64,000 bases of DNA, from positions 4,395,501 to 4,459,500 of the forward strand of contig JAVTVJ010000130.1 of the NCBI GenBank assembly GCA_034509425.1, written 5' to 3'. The position numbers were made by a program, and so were the translations under genes. The notes beneath the pieces were generated by a model. That model made no database searches. It was not told the origin of the DNA and worked only from the letters and a program-made list of their open reading frames with translations. The DNA is from Eopsaltria australis (Eukaryota > Chordata > Aves > Passeriformes > Petroicidae). Positions 47,849-59,547 of this stretch are shown here, piece after piece; position 1 is the stretch's first letter; the number at the start of each line of letters is the position of its first letter.

Positions 47849-47888
47849 GCACACGCACACCTCCAAACCGCAGCCCCCCGCAGCAGTC

Positions 47889-47915
47889 ATGTATTCTCCG
47901 CTCTGTCTCACCCAG
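47889..47915 (+). CDS. NFIA: NFIA coding exon 1 (residues 1-9)
   Basis: The frame reads MYSPLCLTQ and stops exactly at a GTAAGC donor (47,916-47,921). This nonapeptide is the exon-1-encoded N-terminus typical of NFIA; as I recall them, NFIB begins MMYSPICLTQ, NFIX MYSPYCLTQ and NFIC MYSSPLCLTQ, so residues 4-5 (P-L) point to NFIA. The exon ends in phase 0, matching exon 2, which begins with the codon for Asp10. The start has G at -3 and T at +4, an adequate Kozak context. It lies in a CpG island and is preceded by a CT-rich leader. NFIA is a CTF/NF1 transcription factor that binds TTGGC(N5)GCCAA as a dimer and controls glial, neural and other developmental programmes. Alternative first exons exist in this family, and none was confidently found here. 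Confidence 0.94.
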
Positions 47916-50900
47916 GTAAGCGGCCGCCGGGGCGCGGTGGGGCCGGCGCTGCGGGGGTGCGCGGCCGTGCGCGCCGGGGAAGGGGCACCACCGCCGCTCG
48001 CCGAAACTAACTTTGTTGCCTTTCGCTCGCATCCCCCCCCCTCCACCCCCTTCCCGCACGGCCATTTGTGTCGGCACATGGCTAATGGCGCCTACTTATT
48101 AATGCTTTAATTAACGGGGGGGGCCGCGCGGGCGCGGTGCTGCGGGACGACCCGCACGGCCCCGCCGTGCTTGGTCATCCGCGATCGATGCCGCCGATGC
48201 CGCCGCCCGCGCCGGAGCGCCCCGCACCGCCCCGCACCGCGGCCCCGGGGCAGCGCTGGAGCCGCTGCGCCGCTCCCCGCCCCGGGCACGGCTCGGCCCG
48301 CACCCTCCGGCACCGCGCTCGGGGCTACGCGGGAGCGGCCCCGCCGGCTCCGCGCCCCCCCAGAGCCCCGGGCGCGGAGAGAGGGACTGTCCCCCGCACC
48401 TGGGTTCGCTCTCGCGGTGCGGCGCGGTGCAGCCGCCCCCGCGCAGAGCGCCCTCCGCGCCCGCGGAGGCCGCCCCAGCCGGGGGACCGTGCCGGTGTCC
48501 CCCCACAGGGACACCCGCAAACTTGTCCCGCGTGTGTCGCGTGTCCCCCCCCCCGCCCGCGGATCGGGCCCCCGCGGCACTCGGCGCAACTTTTGCGTCC
48601 CCCGCTCGCGGCGGGACGGGGCTGCGCGGGGAGTGGAGGGGGGGGGTGTCGCTCCGCGGAGCCCCCCGGTTGCGCGGCCGCGGAACCCCCGGCCCCCCCT
48701 TTTCCCCGCGCGCTGCTGCAGGACGCTGAATTACACCCCTTCAATTAGCAGGATATAATGGTTTAACGAGGAAATGCTTTGTGGCGGACTCAAACCCCAG
48801 ATTATTTCCTCCTGCAGGAGATTTTGACTACATTATTCTTATTAATTTAATTGGAATATTTTTTTTCTCCCGGTGAGAAAGACTCTCCGGGCTCTTTTCC
48901 GTCGAGAAAAAGGCGAGGAATTGCAGGGAGAGGGGCAGCAGCTTCCCAGGCAGCTCGAAGAGCTGCAAAAGTTTTGTCCCCTTCTCCCGTCGCGGTCCCC
49001 TCTCCTTCCCCAGCCTCCCCCAAATTTCGGGGTGCTGGCGAGAAAACACCAGGCCGGCGGGAGCACGAAACTCCAAATCGTACACTTGCTGAAAAAGCAA
49101 GAGGAAAACGTGAGCAGCGGGAGTTTGCAGAGGATGGAATGCAACTCCGAGCCGTGCCTGGGCAAAGTTTGTGCCTTTTAATTCAACTCTGAGAAATACC
49201 TGGTTTTTGTCAGCGCTGCGGCTGCAGGAGGGACCCCCGGACGCTCCGTGCAGGGCCTGCAGCGCCGACGCTCTTGGCATCTCCACGTGGGGCTCTTGGG
49301 GCTCAGTAGGCCCAGTCTCACGTTAAGGAGAGAAAATAAATCCATGGGCTGGTTGCTCCCCGGCCCAGTCGTGTCCTGTGTGCCCCCCCGCCTTTTTTTT
49401 TTTTTTTTAATTTACCAAAAGAAAAGAAAGCCAGGCATGTGCTTTGACTCCGTTAGGAAAATCTCGCGTTCTTGCTGCACGTTTGGGGAAAGTAATAGGA
49501 GGATTAGAGGCCTCCTGACAAACTCTTCCCTCCGAAGGATCAATTAGGTGATTCTGTCATTTTTCCATAGAGAAAGGGGGCGAGCTCTGGGCTATTGCAA
49601 GCAATTTCCTATTTTATCATTACAAGAGCTTTTATTGATACAAGTTTTGGGAAGAATTTTTTTTTCCTTTTTTTTTTCTTTTTTTTTTTTTTTGGTCAAG
49701 TTTAGGTTCAGATTTAAAGGGAAGCTCTTAAAAGTGGGTTAGAAAAGGAAAACAAACAGAAATCCTGGTTCTGAGCATATTTATCCAAGCCCTGGAACTG
49801 AAATGGCACAAGCATTTTGTGTCATCTGTCAGGAAAAATCCAAACATCGTTCCATTTACATATCTGCTGAGGAGCTAGGAAATAGTTGGGGAACATATGC
49901 ACGTCTCCTCTTAGATTTACAAGCAAATGGATTGTAAAAATATTAGCAAGGGTCGCTGTAGCTGGCTTAATTTCAAAAAGATCTGCAGAAATACATTGTT
50001 TCAAAGGGTCCTTTGCAGGATTACATTATCGCAGGCGCCTTTGGGTTGGGGTTGGGGTTCTTTTGTCATGGGGTTTTTGTTTTGTTGGTTTTTTTTAACA
50101 CCTTTTTTGAGGAGCAAAGGGGAATTTTGGGATAAGCAGTACAGAACTGTGCAGCCCAAATTTAGGTGCTGCTTAGAAACAGGCAGCTCTCGGAAGAGCT
50201 GTACCTTCAAACTTTGGAGAGGAGTGCAATAAAGAAAACCTCAACTTTTTATTATCACTTTCCCAGCTTTCTGGTGTCTTTTATTTTTAGGTAACCCATC
50301 CAACACTGAGGGGGGAAAGCAAACATCTTTATCAAATACTTTAAAAGTTTCCCCTCAAGCTAACTTGTGGAAAGGGAAAGATCGTCTTTTCTACCTTAAA
50401 ATCCTGCTATTTTGCAGTGAAGCTGCAGACAAGTTGCACATCTGTTAGCACACTTGCACTGACACATTTGCAAAACTTCTTGGATTTTTTGGGGGGGGCT
50501 GCAACGCCACTGAAATAAAAAATGGTATTGTGCAGAAGCTGCTCCCCACCTCCGTCCCCGCATCCAGCCCAATTCTGTTTGATCAGTCCTGGCTGCTTTT
50601 ATTTCCACTTGGACTTTGCTAATACCTCAGCGCCGAGATTGAAGCGGTGCGATTTTCCGGAGCAGCGTGTTTACCAAGACACTTTGAAAGTTGGTCTGTT
50701 TATGAGTCGTTAACCTTTTCTCCTCATACACCATTTTGAAAAGACACATTAGGGTGTAATAGGGACGTGCACACCTCGCGCCTGAGCAGCGGTGCTTCCC
50801 GTTTACTTCAGCCACAGACCCTGACTTTGCACCAAAAAGCATCTTGGTTTTTTCCCCGCTCCCTTTAAAGTGGTTTAGTGTTTTTTTTAAATTGGGTTTT

Positions 50901-51436
50901 TTTTGGGTGTTGTTTTTACCTCCCCTTTCAGGTTCACATCGTAGAAATCAGCTCTAGCGCAGGTTAAAGCAACTCTCTCTTGGACATTATCCAGTGCCGA
51001 GCCAAAAAAGTCCCGAGCACATGAGATCAGGCAGGACAAAGCGCTGCTTAAAGCAGAAAAGTTAAAATATTTCAGGATGTACCAAGACGTGTTTGGAAAG
51101 TGGGAAGGCTGGAAGCGCTGCCCTGGCTCGCTGTGGGGCTGTTGAGCCTCTCTGCTCTGTGTACCTTCGCAGATAAACTTCCACTTGACAAAAGGCCTTT
51201 TTTCCTTGACTCTCCCTGAGTAGGGAAAGGGAAGGACAGGAGGGATCAGGAGGGAGGGTTTATTATTTTTAATAGCTTGTAGAAACCTGTCGTTTTCGTA
51301 TTTTTCTTCTTTCTTTCCCCCCCACCTCTCCCCCCCCCCGTGAGAGCTGTTTCTGGTGGGTGAGAGCAGCTCCATGTGCTGGGATTGTGCCTCCTCTCAC
51401 TTTTTGAATCTGCCGACTGCAAACTCGCAGCAATCT

Positions 51437-51456
51437 TTTTTTTTTTTTTTTTTTTT
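51437..51456 (+). repeat. T-tract in intron 1
   Basis: An uninterrupted run of about 20 T. It is one of a series of long T-runs on the NFIA sense strand (also 49,390-49,409, 49,658-49,694 and 53,098-53,128). Confidence 0.9.
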
Positions 51457-52285
51457 AACTTTATTGAAATTTGAAACTATCATCTTTTCCCATAGAGGAG
51501 GGGGGAAAAAAAGAGGGATGTGCCAATCACTGGAGTGATTTATTTTATTTTACCTGCTTTTTATTTTAACAATCATTCACAGTACTTTGATTGCTGCCGC
51601 TCTGCTCTAATGAAATATATTGTGCTGTTAGGAAAGTTTTTAACAATCTGTATTTAAAATAAAAATAAATGCAATGGTGCTACCTATAGATTTAAGCATC
51701 TACAATTCTGGGGCCACTCAGAATAAGTGCAATGAAAGCTTTTGGAAAGTCAGCAGAAGGTCTTGAATTATGACAGGATTTGTCTGATAGATATTTCTAC
51801 TATTGATTTCTCAATTTTTCATAATTTCTGAAAAGAACAATGCAAATTAAAATTAAGTGTTGAAAGGAAGTTAGGTGTCTGTTTTAATAACCATATTTGC
51901 ATGACCCACAATGATTTGGGTAGGAAATGTACTCCATGGGATAATTAAAAAAAAAAAAGTTAGTTTATTAATCTGAAAAATCCCCAATGTTTTCTTGCAC
52001 AGGGGTAGGCAGCGGGTGCCTTTTCCCATGCTGGGGAAAATGTTGCACAGATTACTTTATTTTTCCCTCCTGGAGGGCCCTATCCTGAGAAAAGGAGGAA
52101 CTGGAAGCAGGGACGTCCCCAGCACGCAGCGCTGGATCAGGCCCCACAGGCTGGATACGTTTTTATGTGCAGCCTGGAGTTCGGTCATTCATTTATTCAG
52201 GGAAATAACAAGAAGCATGGCCCCAATATATTATAATATGTTTTGATCTCTTTGACTGATATATGTAATACTTTGTGAGGAAAAA

Positions 52286-52305
52286 ATATATATATATATA
52301 TATAA
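52286..52305. repeat. (TA)n microsatellite
   Basis: About nine TA dinucleotides flanked by A-runs and T/A-rich sequence in intron 1. Short simple repeat, likely length-variable. Confidence 0.9.
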
Positions 52306-52953
52306 TTATTTAAAAAAAATAAATCAAGGGGTCTTTCTCGCCTTTTTTTTAGCGTCAGCATAATTTTAATTGTGATTATTTTTGTGCCAAGGGAGAGGGG
52401 TGATCTTTAACTCCTCGTTACACAAAGCAAGCAGTGTCTCCGGATGGCCAAACTAACTTTCCGAGTAGGGCATTTCTTTTTAAATATCAGAAAATCTGAC
52501 ACAATTAATAATTCTTTGTGTATTTGCACAAGTTGTGCTGCAGTTTTCTGTTACTGCATTTTTCAGTTTTTCCTGGGTTTTCTGCTTTTGTTTTTGTTTT
52601 TTATTTTATGGGAAGGCTCAGAGTTTGACTTTCCCTAATATGCCCATGTACCAAGTTTTGGTTTTTTTTTTCTTTTTGACTAAATATAAACAAAACTTTT
52701 TTAAAAAAAAAAAGATAAATTGCAAGGCTTGCTTTTTCTAGGATTTTAGTGTTAGTTATGATTGCGCTCGCGGGATAAATCGACCGCGGTACTTCTCGCT
52801 CCCTTCCCTGTTTAGGAACCAGAGTGAAAACCACCCTTCATTGTAATTGTATATACAGCTATAGTGGCATTTGACTATTCTGCCGGCTGCTATTTCCAAA
52901 TATATCTTAGGGAAAGTTTTACTATACTTTAGACTTCCCCATACAAACATTGA

Positions 52954-52988
52954 TTGGCATCCAAATGTTTAGGATTTGCCAAATTGGC
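52954..52988. promoter_or_regulatory. cluster of three NFI half-sites
   Basis: TTGGC at 52,954-52,958, GCCAA at 52,978-52,982 and TTGGC at 52,984-52,988. The last two form GCCAAATTGGC, an everted pair with a 1-nt gap, rather than the canonical TTGGC(N5)GCCAA inverted site. NFI proteins bind half-sites with lower affinity. The position 430 bp upstream of exon 2 of NFIA itself invites an autoregulation hypothesis, but chance is quite possible. Confidence 0.25.
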
Positions 52989-53327
52989 GGGCAAATGCTG
53001 GCTACACCGCAAGCAGCGGGGTCAGGGAGAGAGCAAAGGGAGATACGCGCTCTGCAAGTGGACTTGCAGAGGAGTTTTTAGCTTTTAACTCATTCTGCCT
53101 TTTTTTTTTTTTTTCCTTTTTTTTTTAAAGGTTTGGGGACTGGGGAAAGGGTGCCAGCATTGCACCATCTCCATCTGGGCACTTGGTTGAAGTTGGACCC
53201 TGGTTTTGGGGGGCGGGAGCGGAGGTTTCAGGTCGGCGCGAAGGGAAGCGGGGATGCGGCGGTGGTGGGTTCGGGGTCCATCAGCAAGGGGTCCCACAGC
53301 CCTTAAAATTTATCAGCACCCTCCTAA

Positions 53328-54023
<696 letters not shown>

Positions 54024-55364
54024 TGAGCCGGGGAGGGAGCTGGGGTTACCGGTTATCGCTTTCCCCGGGCGGCGAGGAGGGTGCCAAAATTCCCCCCCTC
54101 TCTTTTATTTTTTTTTTCTCTTAATGGGGTTTTTAAGGTGCAGCCACGTAAAAGTGGCTCTTGTTTTCCGCGGTTAACAGCATTTCGGGCATCCTTCACA
54201 GGTGTTATCCTAAATGTTGTCCTAGGAGGGCTCACAGCCAGATGCGGCTTCTTTTATCCTAATTTTGGGGGAAAGCAGATAGATTTTAATTTAAATTATT
54301 ATTTTTTAAAAATAAAGTTTGTATATGTTATGCACAGAGTAGTCCAGGAGGGCTAGACTTGCCTGAGGCCTGTGGGTCGGGAGTACCAGGTATCCTCACC
54401 CCACAGAGATGAGATGGGGAATGTAAATCCTGCAGGACTGGGCTCTGAGGGAAAGGAGAAGACAGTCCCTTGATAGCAAACCTAGTCATCAGGTCTGAGT
54501 GGGCATGAAACAAACCTCTAGGTAGTCCTGGGGGGAAAAGAAGACTTTTAAACCCCCCGAAGTACCACAATTTATACACCTAAAAGCTAAGCAGGTCTTG
54601 AAAAAAATTCCTGATTTGATAATATTGTGCTTATGAGGAGGGACTGAGATATTTTAACGTATGATGAAAATCTTGGGATCCCAGACTCCAACACAAAGTA
54701 CATTCTGCCTACAGCATGACTCGATGTGCTGAGAGGATGTGTAGTATGTTGACTGGGTAAAATAATACGCTATTGTAGTTCTTCTGAGTGATTGTAGTGC
54801 AGAAAAATGTGTGTGTGTGAAGTGCAGGGTCCCGAGTTTCACGTATGGGATGTGTGGGTCCCCCAGCATATCCTGACTTGTGAGTTGAGGGGCTGGATAG
54901 GCTGAAAAAACGGAGGAGCAGGGAGAGAAATCGTATTAGTAGAAACCACTTCTGTATAAATATTTATCGGTAAGAAAACCAAGCAAATTACAGCCCAGGG
55001 AGCCTGCATTTCCCATGCCAACTTCTTTCAGAGGGCCTTGCAGAAAGTTTTGGCTTCCCCAAAGTTTTTCTGCGCTGAGTCCCTGCCATGGTTGTTGTGT
55101 TAGGCAATGTCGCCGCTGGGAGTTTACAGATATGATCCCTGTTCGGAAATAACTTTCGAGTATCCTCATGGTATTTCCTACAGATAAGCTGCAACATTTA
55201 CTTTGCACTTTGGTGTGAGGTGGTAAATCATACTGCACGTTTATGGTGAAAGGGAAGTAGGCGAATATCAGGGAAAATTATTTATTTATTCTGCACTTTA
55301 TTCTGGCCACCATGAAGGAAGGAGTATGGATAAATGGCTAACTGAAGGGAGCTTGGGGCTGGGG

Positions 55365-55515
55365 CATTTCAGGTCACCTCCCGTTCCATCACCAACCCCG
55401 AGGGAACCATGGACTCACATCCCTTTTGTCTGCCTCAGTTTCCTCCTCCGCATGTCAGAGCGGGGTGATAAACCTAAAATGCTTTGATATCCAAATAGAA
55501 GCTATAAACTTTTAT
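55365..55515 (+). mobile_element. old amniote MIR-like SINE
   Basis: TCTGCCTCAGTTTCCTCCTC (about 55,429), then 'cgcatgtcagagcggggtgataa' (the 'atctgtaaaatggggataat' block), then AAATGCTTTGATATCCAAAT and AGAAGCTATAAAC. The last part corresponds to the 'gtgctttgagatcctcggatgaaaggcgctatataa' tail of MIR-like SINEs in sauropsids. Three landmarks in order support the call, though the ends are approximate. Confidence 0.5.
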
Positions 55516-57315
55516 TTACTGATCTACAACACGTAGGTTTTTATTATTTAGATTTATATATAGCGCGGTACTGATAAATGCTGGTCCATATTGTATTTCC
55601 CAGGCCCTCTGTGGAGCGCACAAATTGTTGATAGAAACCAGCGGTCTTGGCTTAGTTTTCATGTAGAAATGTAGGATGGAGAGAAAAGGACCAAACCCAG
55701 GGGTGGGAGTATTTCGGGGAGCTTCAAGGGATCTCTTCCCTGTAATAACAGTCAGGCAATAGGCGTTATAAAACTTCAATATTGTGATTAGGGATATACC
55801 ATCTTATCAGCACGCCAGTGGCAAACAGTAGCCTTGATAGCGAACTGTTATTTATTCCTGCCTTCATCATCAACAGGCAGCAATCGTACCAGTTGTCCTT
55901 CGGACTCGGTGTTTGCCGCGGAAACTCGGTGCGAGGCCTCGGTGCGGTTTTTTGGGGTTAGATTTGGGGATTTGTGTGAGCAGCCACGCGCCCGTGCAGA
56001 GCACACCACGCCGTGTTTTCGGCCGTTGTTTGCTGATTGCACGCATCGCATTGTGCTCTCAATGCAGGAGCGTGTGCTGGCGTATTCCTGCTAAACCTCA
56101 CCAGGGAGGGGAACAAGATGATTTTCGGGAGGTGGCACAGCGTGGTCGCTGTCTATATGGCTTCACAGAGGTGTACCGAAAGCCTTGTGTAGAGCTATCT
56201 CTTTTTCTTCCCCCCTTTTTTCCCCTTTTTTTCCCCCCTCCGATGTATCCCAGCAGTCTTTGTTACACCTGAACATTGGCCAAGTTGACAGCCATTGGTT
56301 CCCGCAGACCCGCAGTAATGGCAGCTTGTGCCGGGTGCGCAACAGGAAAATTACAAAAGAAAAAAATATTAAGGGTCCTTTGTCTCCAACTCCATCAGAC
56401 CTCGCTCCCCAAATGTATGGACCGCTTATTTATAAGGAGGAAGTCGCCAGCGCAAATATTAGGTAGGCTGGTCAACTTACATATAGCGGATTTGACAAGC
56501 ATCTGCTATAGTACAGAAGATTTGTAAACACTAAACAATGTTTTTACCTCCTTAAAAGTTTTGAGAAGTTGCCAGTATTGGCAGGAGGCACAGACTCCGA
56601 AACGTGCTTGAAGATACGTGCCAAAACCATTGTGACCTTTTCACCCATAGTGCTCGCTTCTCTTTTTCTTGTGGGGCTTTTTTCCCCCCACTTTTCGTCT
56701 TCTTTTCTTGGGGGGAGTATTCTGTTCCAAGATGCCCTTATTCGAGATGACTTCGGCAGCAAGATGTCCCTTTCCTTCTAAACATATAGGATAATTATTG
56801 CTTTGAATCCACGCTTTTCCTTCAGTAGGCACTATCATCTGTAAGGGAACACATGTGCACAGATTTAAATAGTGCTTCTTACAAAGCTACTGAAATCAAT
56901 TATTCTCTTTAAGAACTGGCTAGAAAGAGAAAACAAAAATATGCAAATAGGCAAACTACATGTCATTTTCGTTAAAAGGATAAAAAAAAGAAATTAAAAA
57001 AAAACCAAAAAAACAAGGAAAGGAAGATCAGTGCTTTGTGAATTAGAGGTTGACCAAAAAATGTATTGAAATCTAGAGTATTGCTCTCAGTTTGCAGTTT
57101 CTAATCTGCTTAACTAAAAGCAGGCGGCATTTTCATACCCTGAACTTGGGTTTGCTTTTTAGTTTTCACTTATTCTGCTCTTGTATCAAATGACAAGTTG
57201 GAAACCATTGTGGCAAACCGTTTTCTTTGTGGGAGTCGAACAGTAAAGCTAATTTATGACCGGTCTTTTACCAGATGATCTGTATCAGAATCTACAATAT
57301 ACTAGGCACGTGGCA

Positions 57316-57369
57316 AGGTCACAATTTAAGTTGTTAAGGTCACAACCTTAGCCACCAGGCATTTGACCT
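57316..57369. promoter_or_regulatory. cluster of nuclear-receptor half-sites
   Basis: AGGTCA at 57,316-57,321, AGGTCA at 57,337-57,342 (exactly 21 bp apart, two helical turns) and TGACCT at 57,364-57,369, followed by GTTAACC. Each is the extended AAGGTCA form favoured by monomer or COUP-TF-type receptors. The surrounding sequence is free of simple repeats. An intronic enhancer is plausible but unproven. Confidence 0.35.
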
Positions 57370-57534
57370 TTTAGATAAAGTTAACCTTTGTTCATTAGTA
57401 GGCACTCAACCGAGAACTTTCTGGAGTTTTTTACTGCTTTGGAGTTCCTCCTGCTAATGTGATCAGATTGGAGAATAGATTCGCAATAGATGTAGTTAAA
57501 TTTTCTGAGAGGTCACAGTTTTTAGAGACTTCTC

Positions 57535-57790
57535 CAGTGGCCGAAGCGCGATGTTGGGCCAGGAGGCGATGCTGCAATGCCCGGTTTATTTTTTGGCCGG
57601 CCATTGCTACGCGCTTCAGGCGAGAATTAAGCTCGCGAGGTATTTGTGGCAGAGAAAATCTTTTAATCTCTCAGAAGGACATTTAAAAATCTCAAATTTA
57701 AGAAAAAATCTGGGGCTAGGGTTTTATTTACGCGAGCTCGTTTTTCAGTTCGCGTTTAGACTCGAAGGCAGCGAAGATACCAGAACTCAG
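57535..57790. promoter_or_regulatory. intronic CpG-containing block, possible enhancer
   Basis: Inside otherwise CpG-poor intron there is a run with many CpGs but only moderate GC: CCGAAGCGCGATG, GGCCGGCC (57,596-57,603), TACGCGCTTCAGGCGAG, GCTCGCGAGG (57,630 on), TTACGCGAGCTCG (57,729 on) and TTCGCGTTTAGACTCGAAGG. Retained CpGs in non-island DNA suggest low germline methylation or selection. No exon with good splice sites was recognised. Confidence 0.35.
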
Positions 57791-58029
57791 CCTTATTTCT
57801 GTGACTGAAAATTTACTTAACCTCTAGATGTGCTCTGTGGCTAATTGCTGGGCAGTGCTATATAGCACATGACCTTGAACTTTAAGCTAGACCCATTTTA
57901 TGTTCCCGTCAACAGATTTAAAATATTCTACTTGGGCCGCCATAAAGAGGCATCGATGGAAATAACCCAAAGATGGGTTAATGCGGAAGCCCCCGTACTT
58001 GTGGAGGTTTCAGGGGGTCTGAGAGGTGC

Positions 58030-58480
58030 CCGAGGCTTTGTGCTGTAATCTTTTAGTACAATTGGTATTGATTGTTGCTGCATTAATCCTGTTAATAGCC
58101 GCAGCCGGGCCGGGTGTCGCAGGGGTGGCAGAGGTGTCCTGACAATACCGTACGTCACTGAAAGAGCTGTCGCAGCGCCTTGAGCTCCTGATGGCTGCTC
58201 TGCAAAAGTAGAGCGTTCGACGGTGGAAACTACTGCTGGCTCATAGAGAAACACACACCATATTGTTTACTTAATTATGCCGGAGTGAAGGCTCATTTTT
58301 AATTATTTAGCTGACTTTCTCGCTCTGCTCTGATACCACATTTATTATTTAATTTGAAATCAAAAGGGCTCGCGCTCCTGTTAGTTTTTGATGCGTTTTA
58401 CTTTTGTTTTGGCTACGTTATTGTCATTCCATCGTACGGTAATCCAGATAGCCGTGATATGCAGATTGGCCAGATGGTCA
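58030..58480. promoter_or_regulatory. intronic block with enhancer-like motif density
   Basis: It combines retained CpGs (TACCGTACGTCA at 58,147 on; GTTCGACGG; ATCGTACGG) with homeodomain words (TTAATTATTTAGC), forkhead TTGTTTAC (58,263 on), a POU/E-box-like ATATGCAGATTGGCCAGATGG segment (58,458 on, including a TTGGCC NFI half-site) and no simple repeats. The texture is that of developmental conserved non-coding elements. Conservation was not measured. Confidence 0.35.
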
Positions 58481-58538
58481 TGTTAACAGATTGAGAACCT
58501 ACTTCCCACTGCTAAAGAGCAGGTGTAAGATCAGTGGG

Positions 58539-58556
58539 CTTTTTTTTTTTTTTTTT
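58539..58556 (+). repeat. T-tract in intron 2
   Basis: An uninterrupted run of about 18 T, one of the series of T-runs on the sense strand. Confidence 0.9.
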
Positions 58557-59522
58557 CTTCTCCTTTCCTCCCAAGTTTCAACCCAAATGCTCTTTAGACA
58601 GATCATAATGGTAGTTGAAAAGGGGCACATTTCAAATGGTGTTTGTTCTGTGGAGATACTGCGTAATGTATATGTAATTTTTACACATATCTGAAGACTT
58701 TTAAAGCATCCATGACATTCCCTCCACCTATAATGCTTTGAAAAACCTACTTCGAGCTCGTGGCTGTTCCAGTGTGTATCCAAAACAGTCCTTAAAGTTT
58801 TTTTTCTGCAGACAGATTGCATTTACTCTTACCAAAAAACCACTTCAGGCAGCTTCGCAGCAGGTATCTCACATGTGTTCCCTGTGCAGGGCTCCCAAGT
58901 GCATGCCCAGGAGAACCTGAGCAGATCAACATTCAGCTGAGATTTTAATGTTTGTGGGCTGATAGAGTTGTTTTTCTGCTCCATTATTTTTTGCCAAAGT
59001 GAGACATCTGTAGCTTTAAAGAAAAAAAGTGACACTAAGACATCTCACAGTATTTCTGCCCTCAAGGAATAAAAGGAGAAGGCAGATTTTGTGTTGTTTT
59101 AGCCTTACAAAAAGTACCCATAAAAAGTCAGTGGTGGCAGCCTGGGTCTCTGTCTCAGTTGGGAGAGGTGAGGAGAGGACAGCTACAGCTTCTCAACACC
59201 CCAAATTTCATGCACCCACCTATCGTGGGTGCACATGAGACGCGGCGACCTACACACCCTGCATGGCACAGAGAGATATCCCCATCTTTGGATGATGTTG
59301 TCTTTGGGGAGAGAGACTGGCTGCTTGCTGCAGCCACGAGCAGGGTGGGAGCTGACAGAAGCAGGATTTAGGTGGGACAACTGCTCTCCCTGTGCGGGTG
59401 TAACTGAGCCGGTGAGTATCCGTGATAATTCAGATACTAACTGGTGCGGCACTTGGGACGGCCTGCTCTATCACGAACCCCTGGCAGGAGTTCAGTCATG
59501 TGGTTTAGCTTTTCCCTTTCTC

Positions 59523-59547
59523 CAACAACAACAACAGCAACAACAAA
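59523..59547 (+). repeat. (CAA)n microsatellite
   Basis: Eight CAA/ACA units with one CAG interruption, followed by ATAAACATGGG. Short simple repeat in intron 2. Confidence 0.9.

Larger units (their letters stand above)
47600..47888 (+). other. NFIA: presumed NFIA 5' UTR (start not defined)
   Basis: Sequence directly upstream of the NFIA ATG, continuous with exon 1, since no acceptor-like AG with a pyrimidine tract better than the CT tract is seen. It carries a long CT tract and two short upstream reading frames: 47,610-47,651 (13 codons plus stop, G at -3) and 47,687-47,734 (15 codons plus stop, C at -3, G at +4). The left edge is arbitrary because the transcription start cannot be read from sequence. 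Alternatively the CT tract with a following AG (for example ACCG CAG near 47,873) could be a 3' splice site, which would move the UTR start further upstream. Confidence 0.5.
47210..48730. other. NFIA: CpG island 5, NFIA exon 1 island
   Basis: The longest and densest island, spanning the presumed 5' UTR, coding exon 1 and the first 0.8 kb of intron 1. It has many GGGCGG/CCGCCC words, a GGAGCGGAGC-type tandem stretch (47,538-47,600) and no TATA box upstream of the ATG, consistent with a TATA-less CpG promoter with dispersed starts. Large open frames on both strands within it (47,339-48,079 minus; 48,137-48,758 plus) are GC-driven artefacts. Confidence 0.85.

Noticed and set aside
47339..48758. 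Long frames on both strands around NFIA exon 1 (246 codons minus, about 200 codons plus)
   Set aside because: They run across the 5' UTR CT tract (reading as RE repeats), exon 1 and the GC-rich start of intron 1. This is compositional, not coding.
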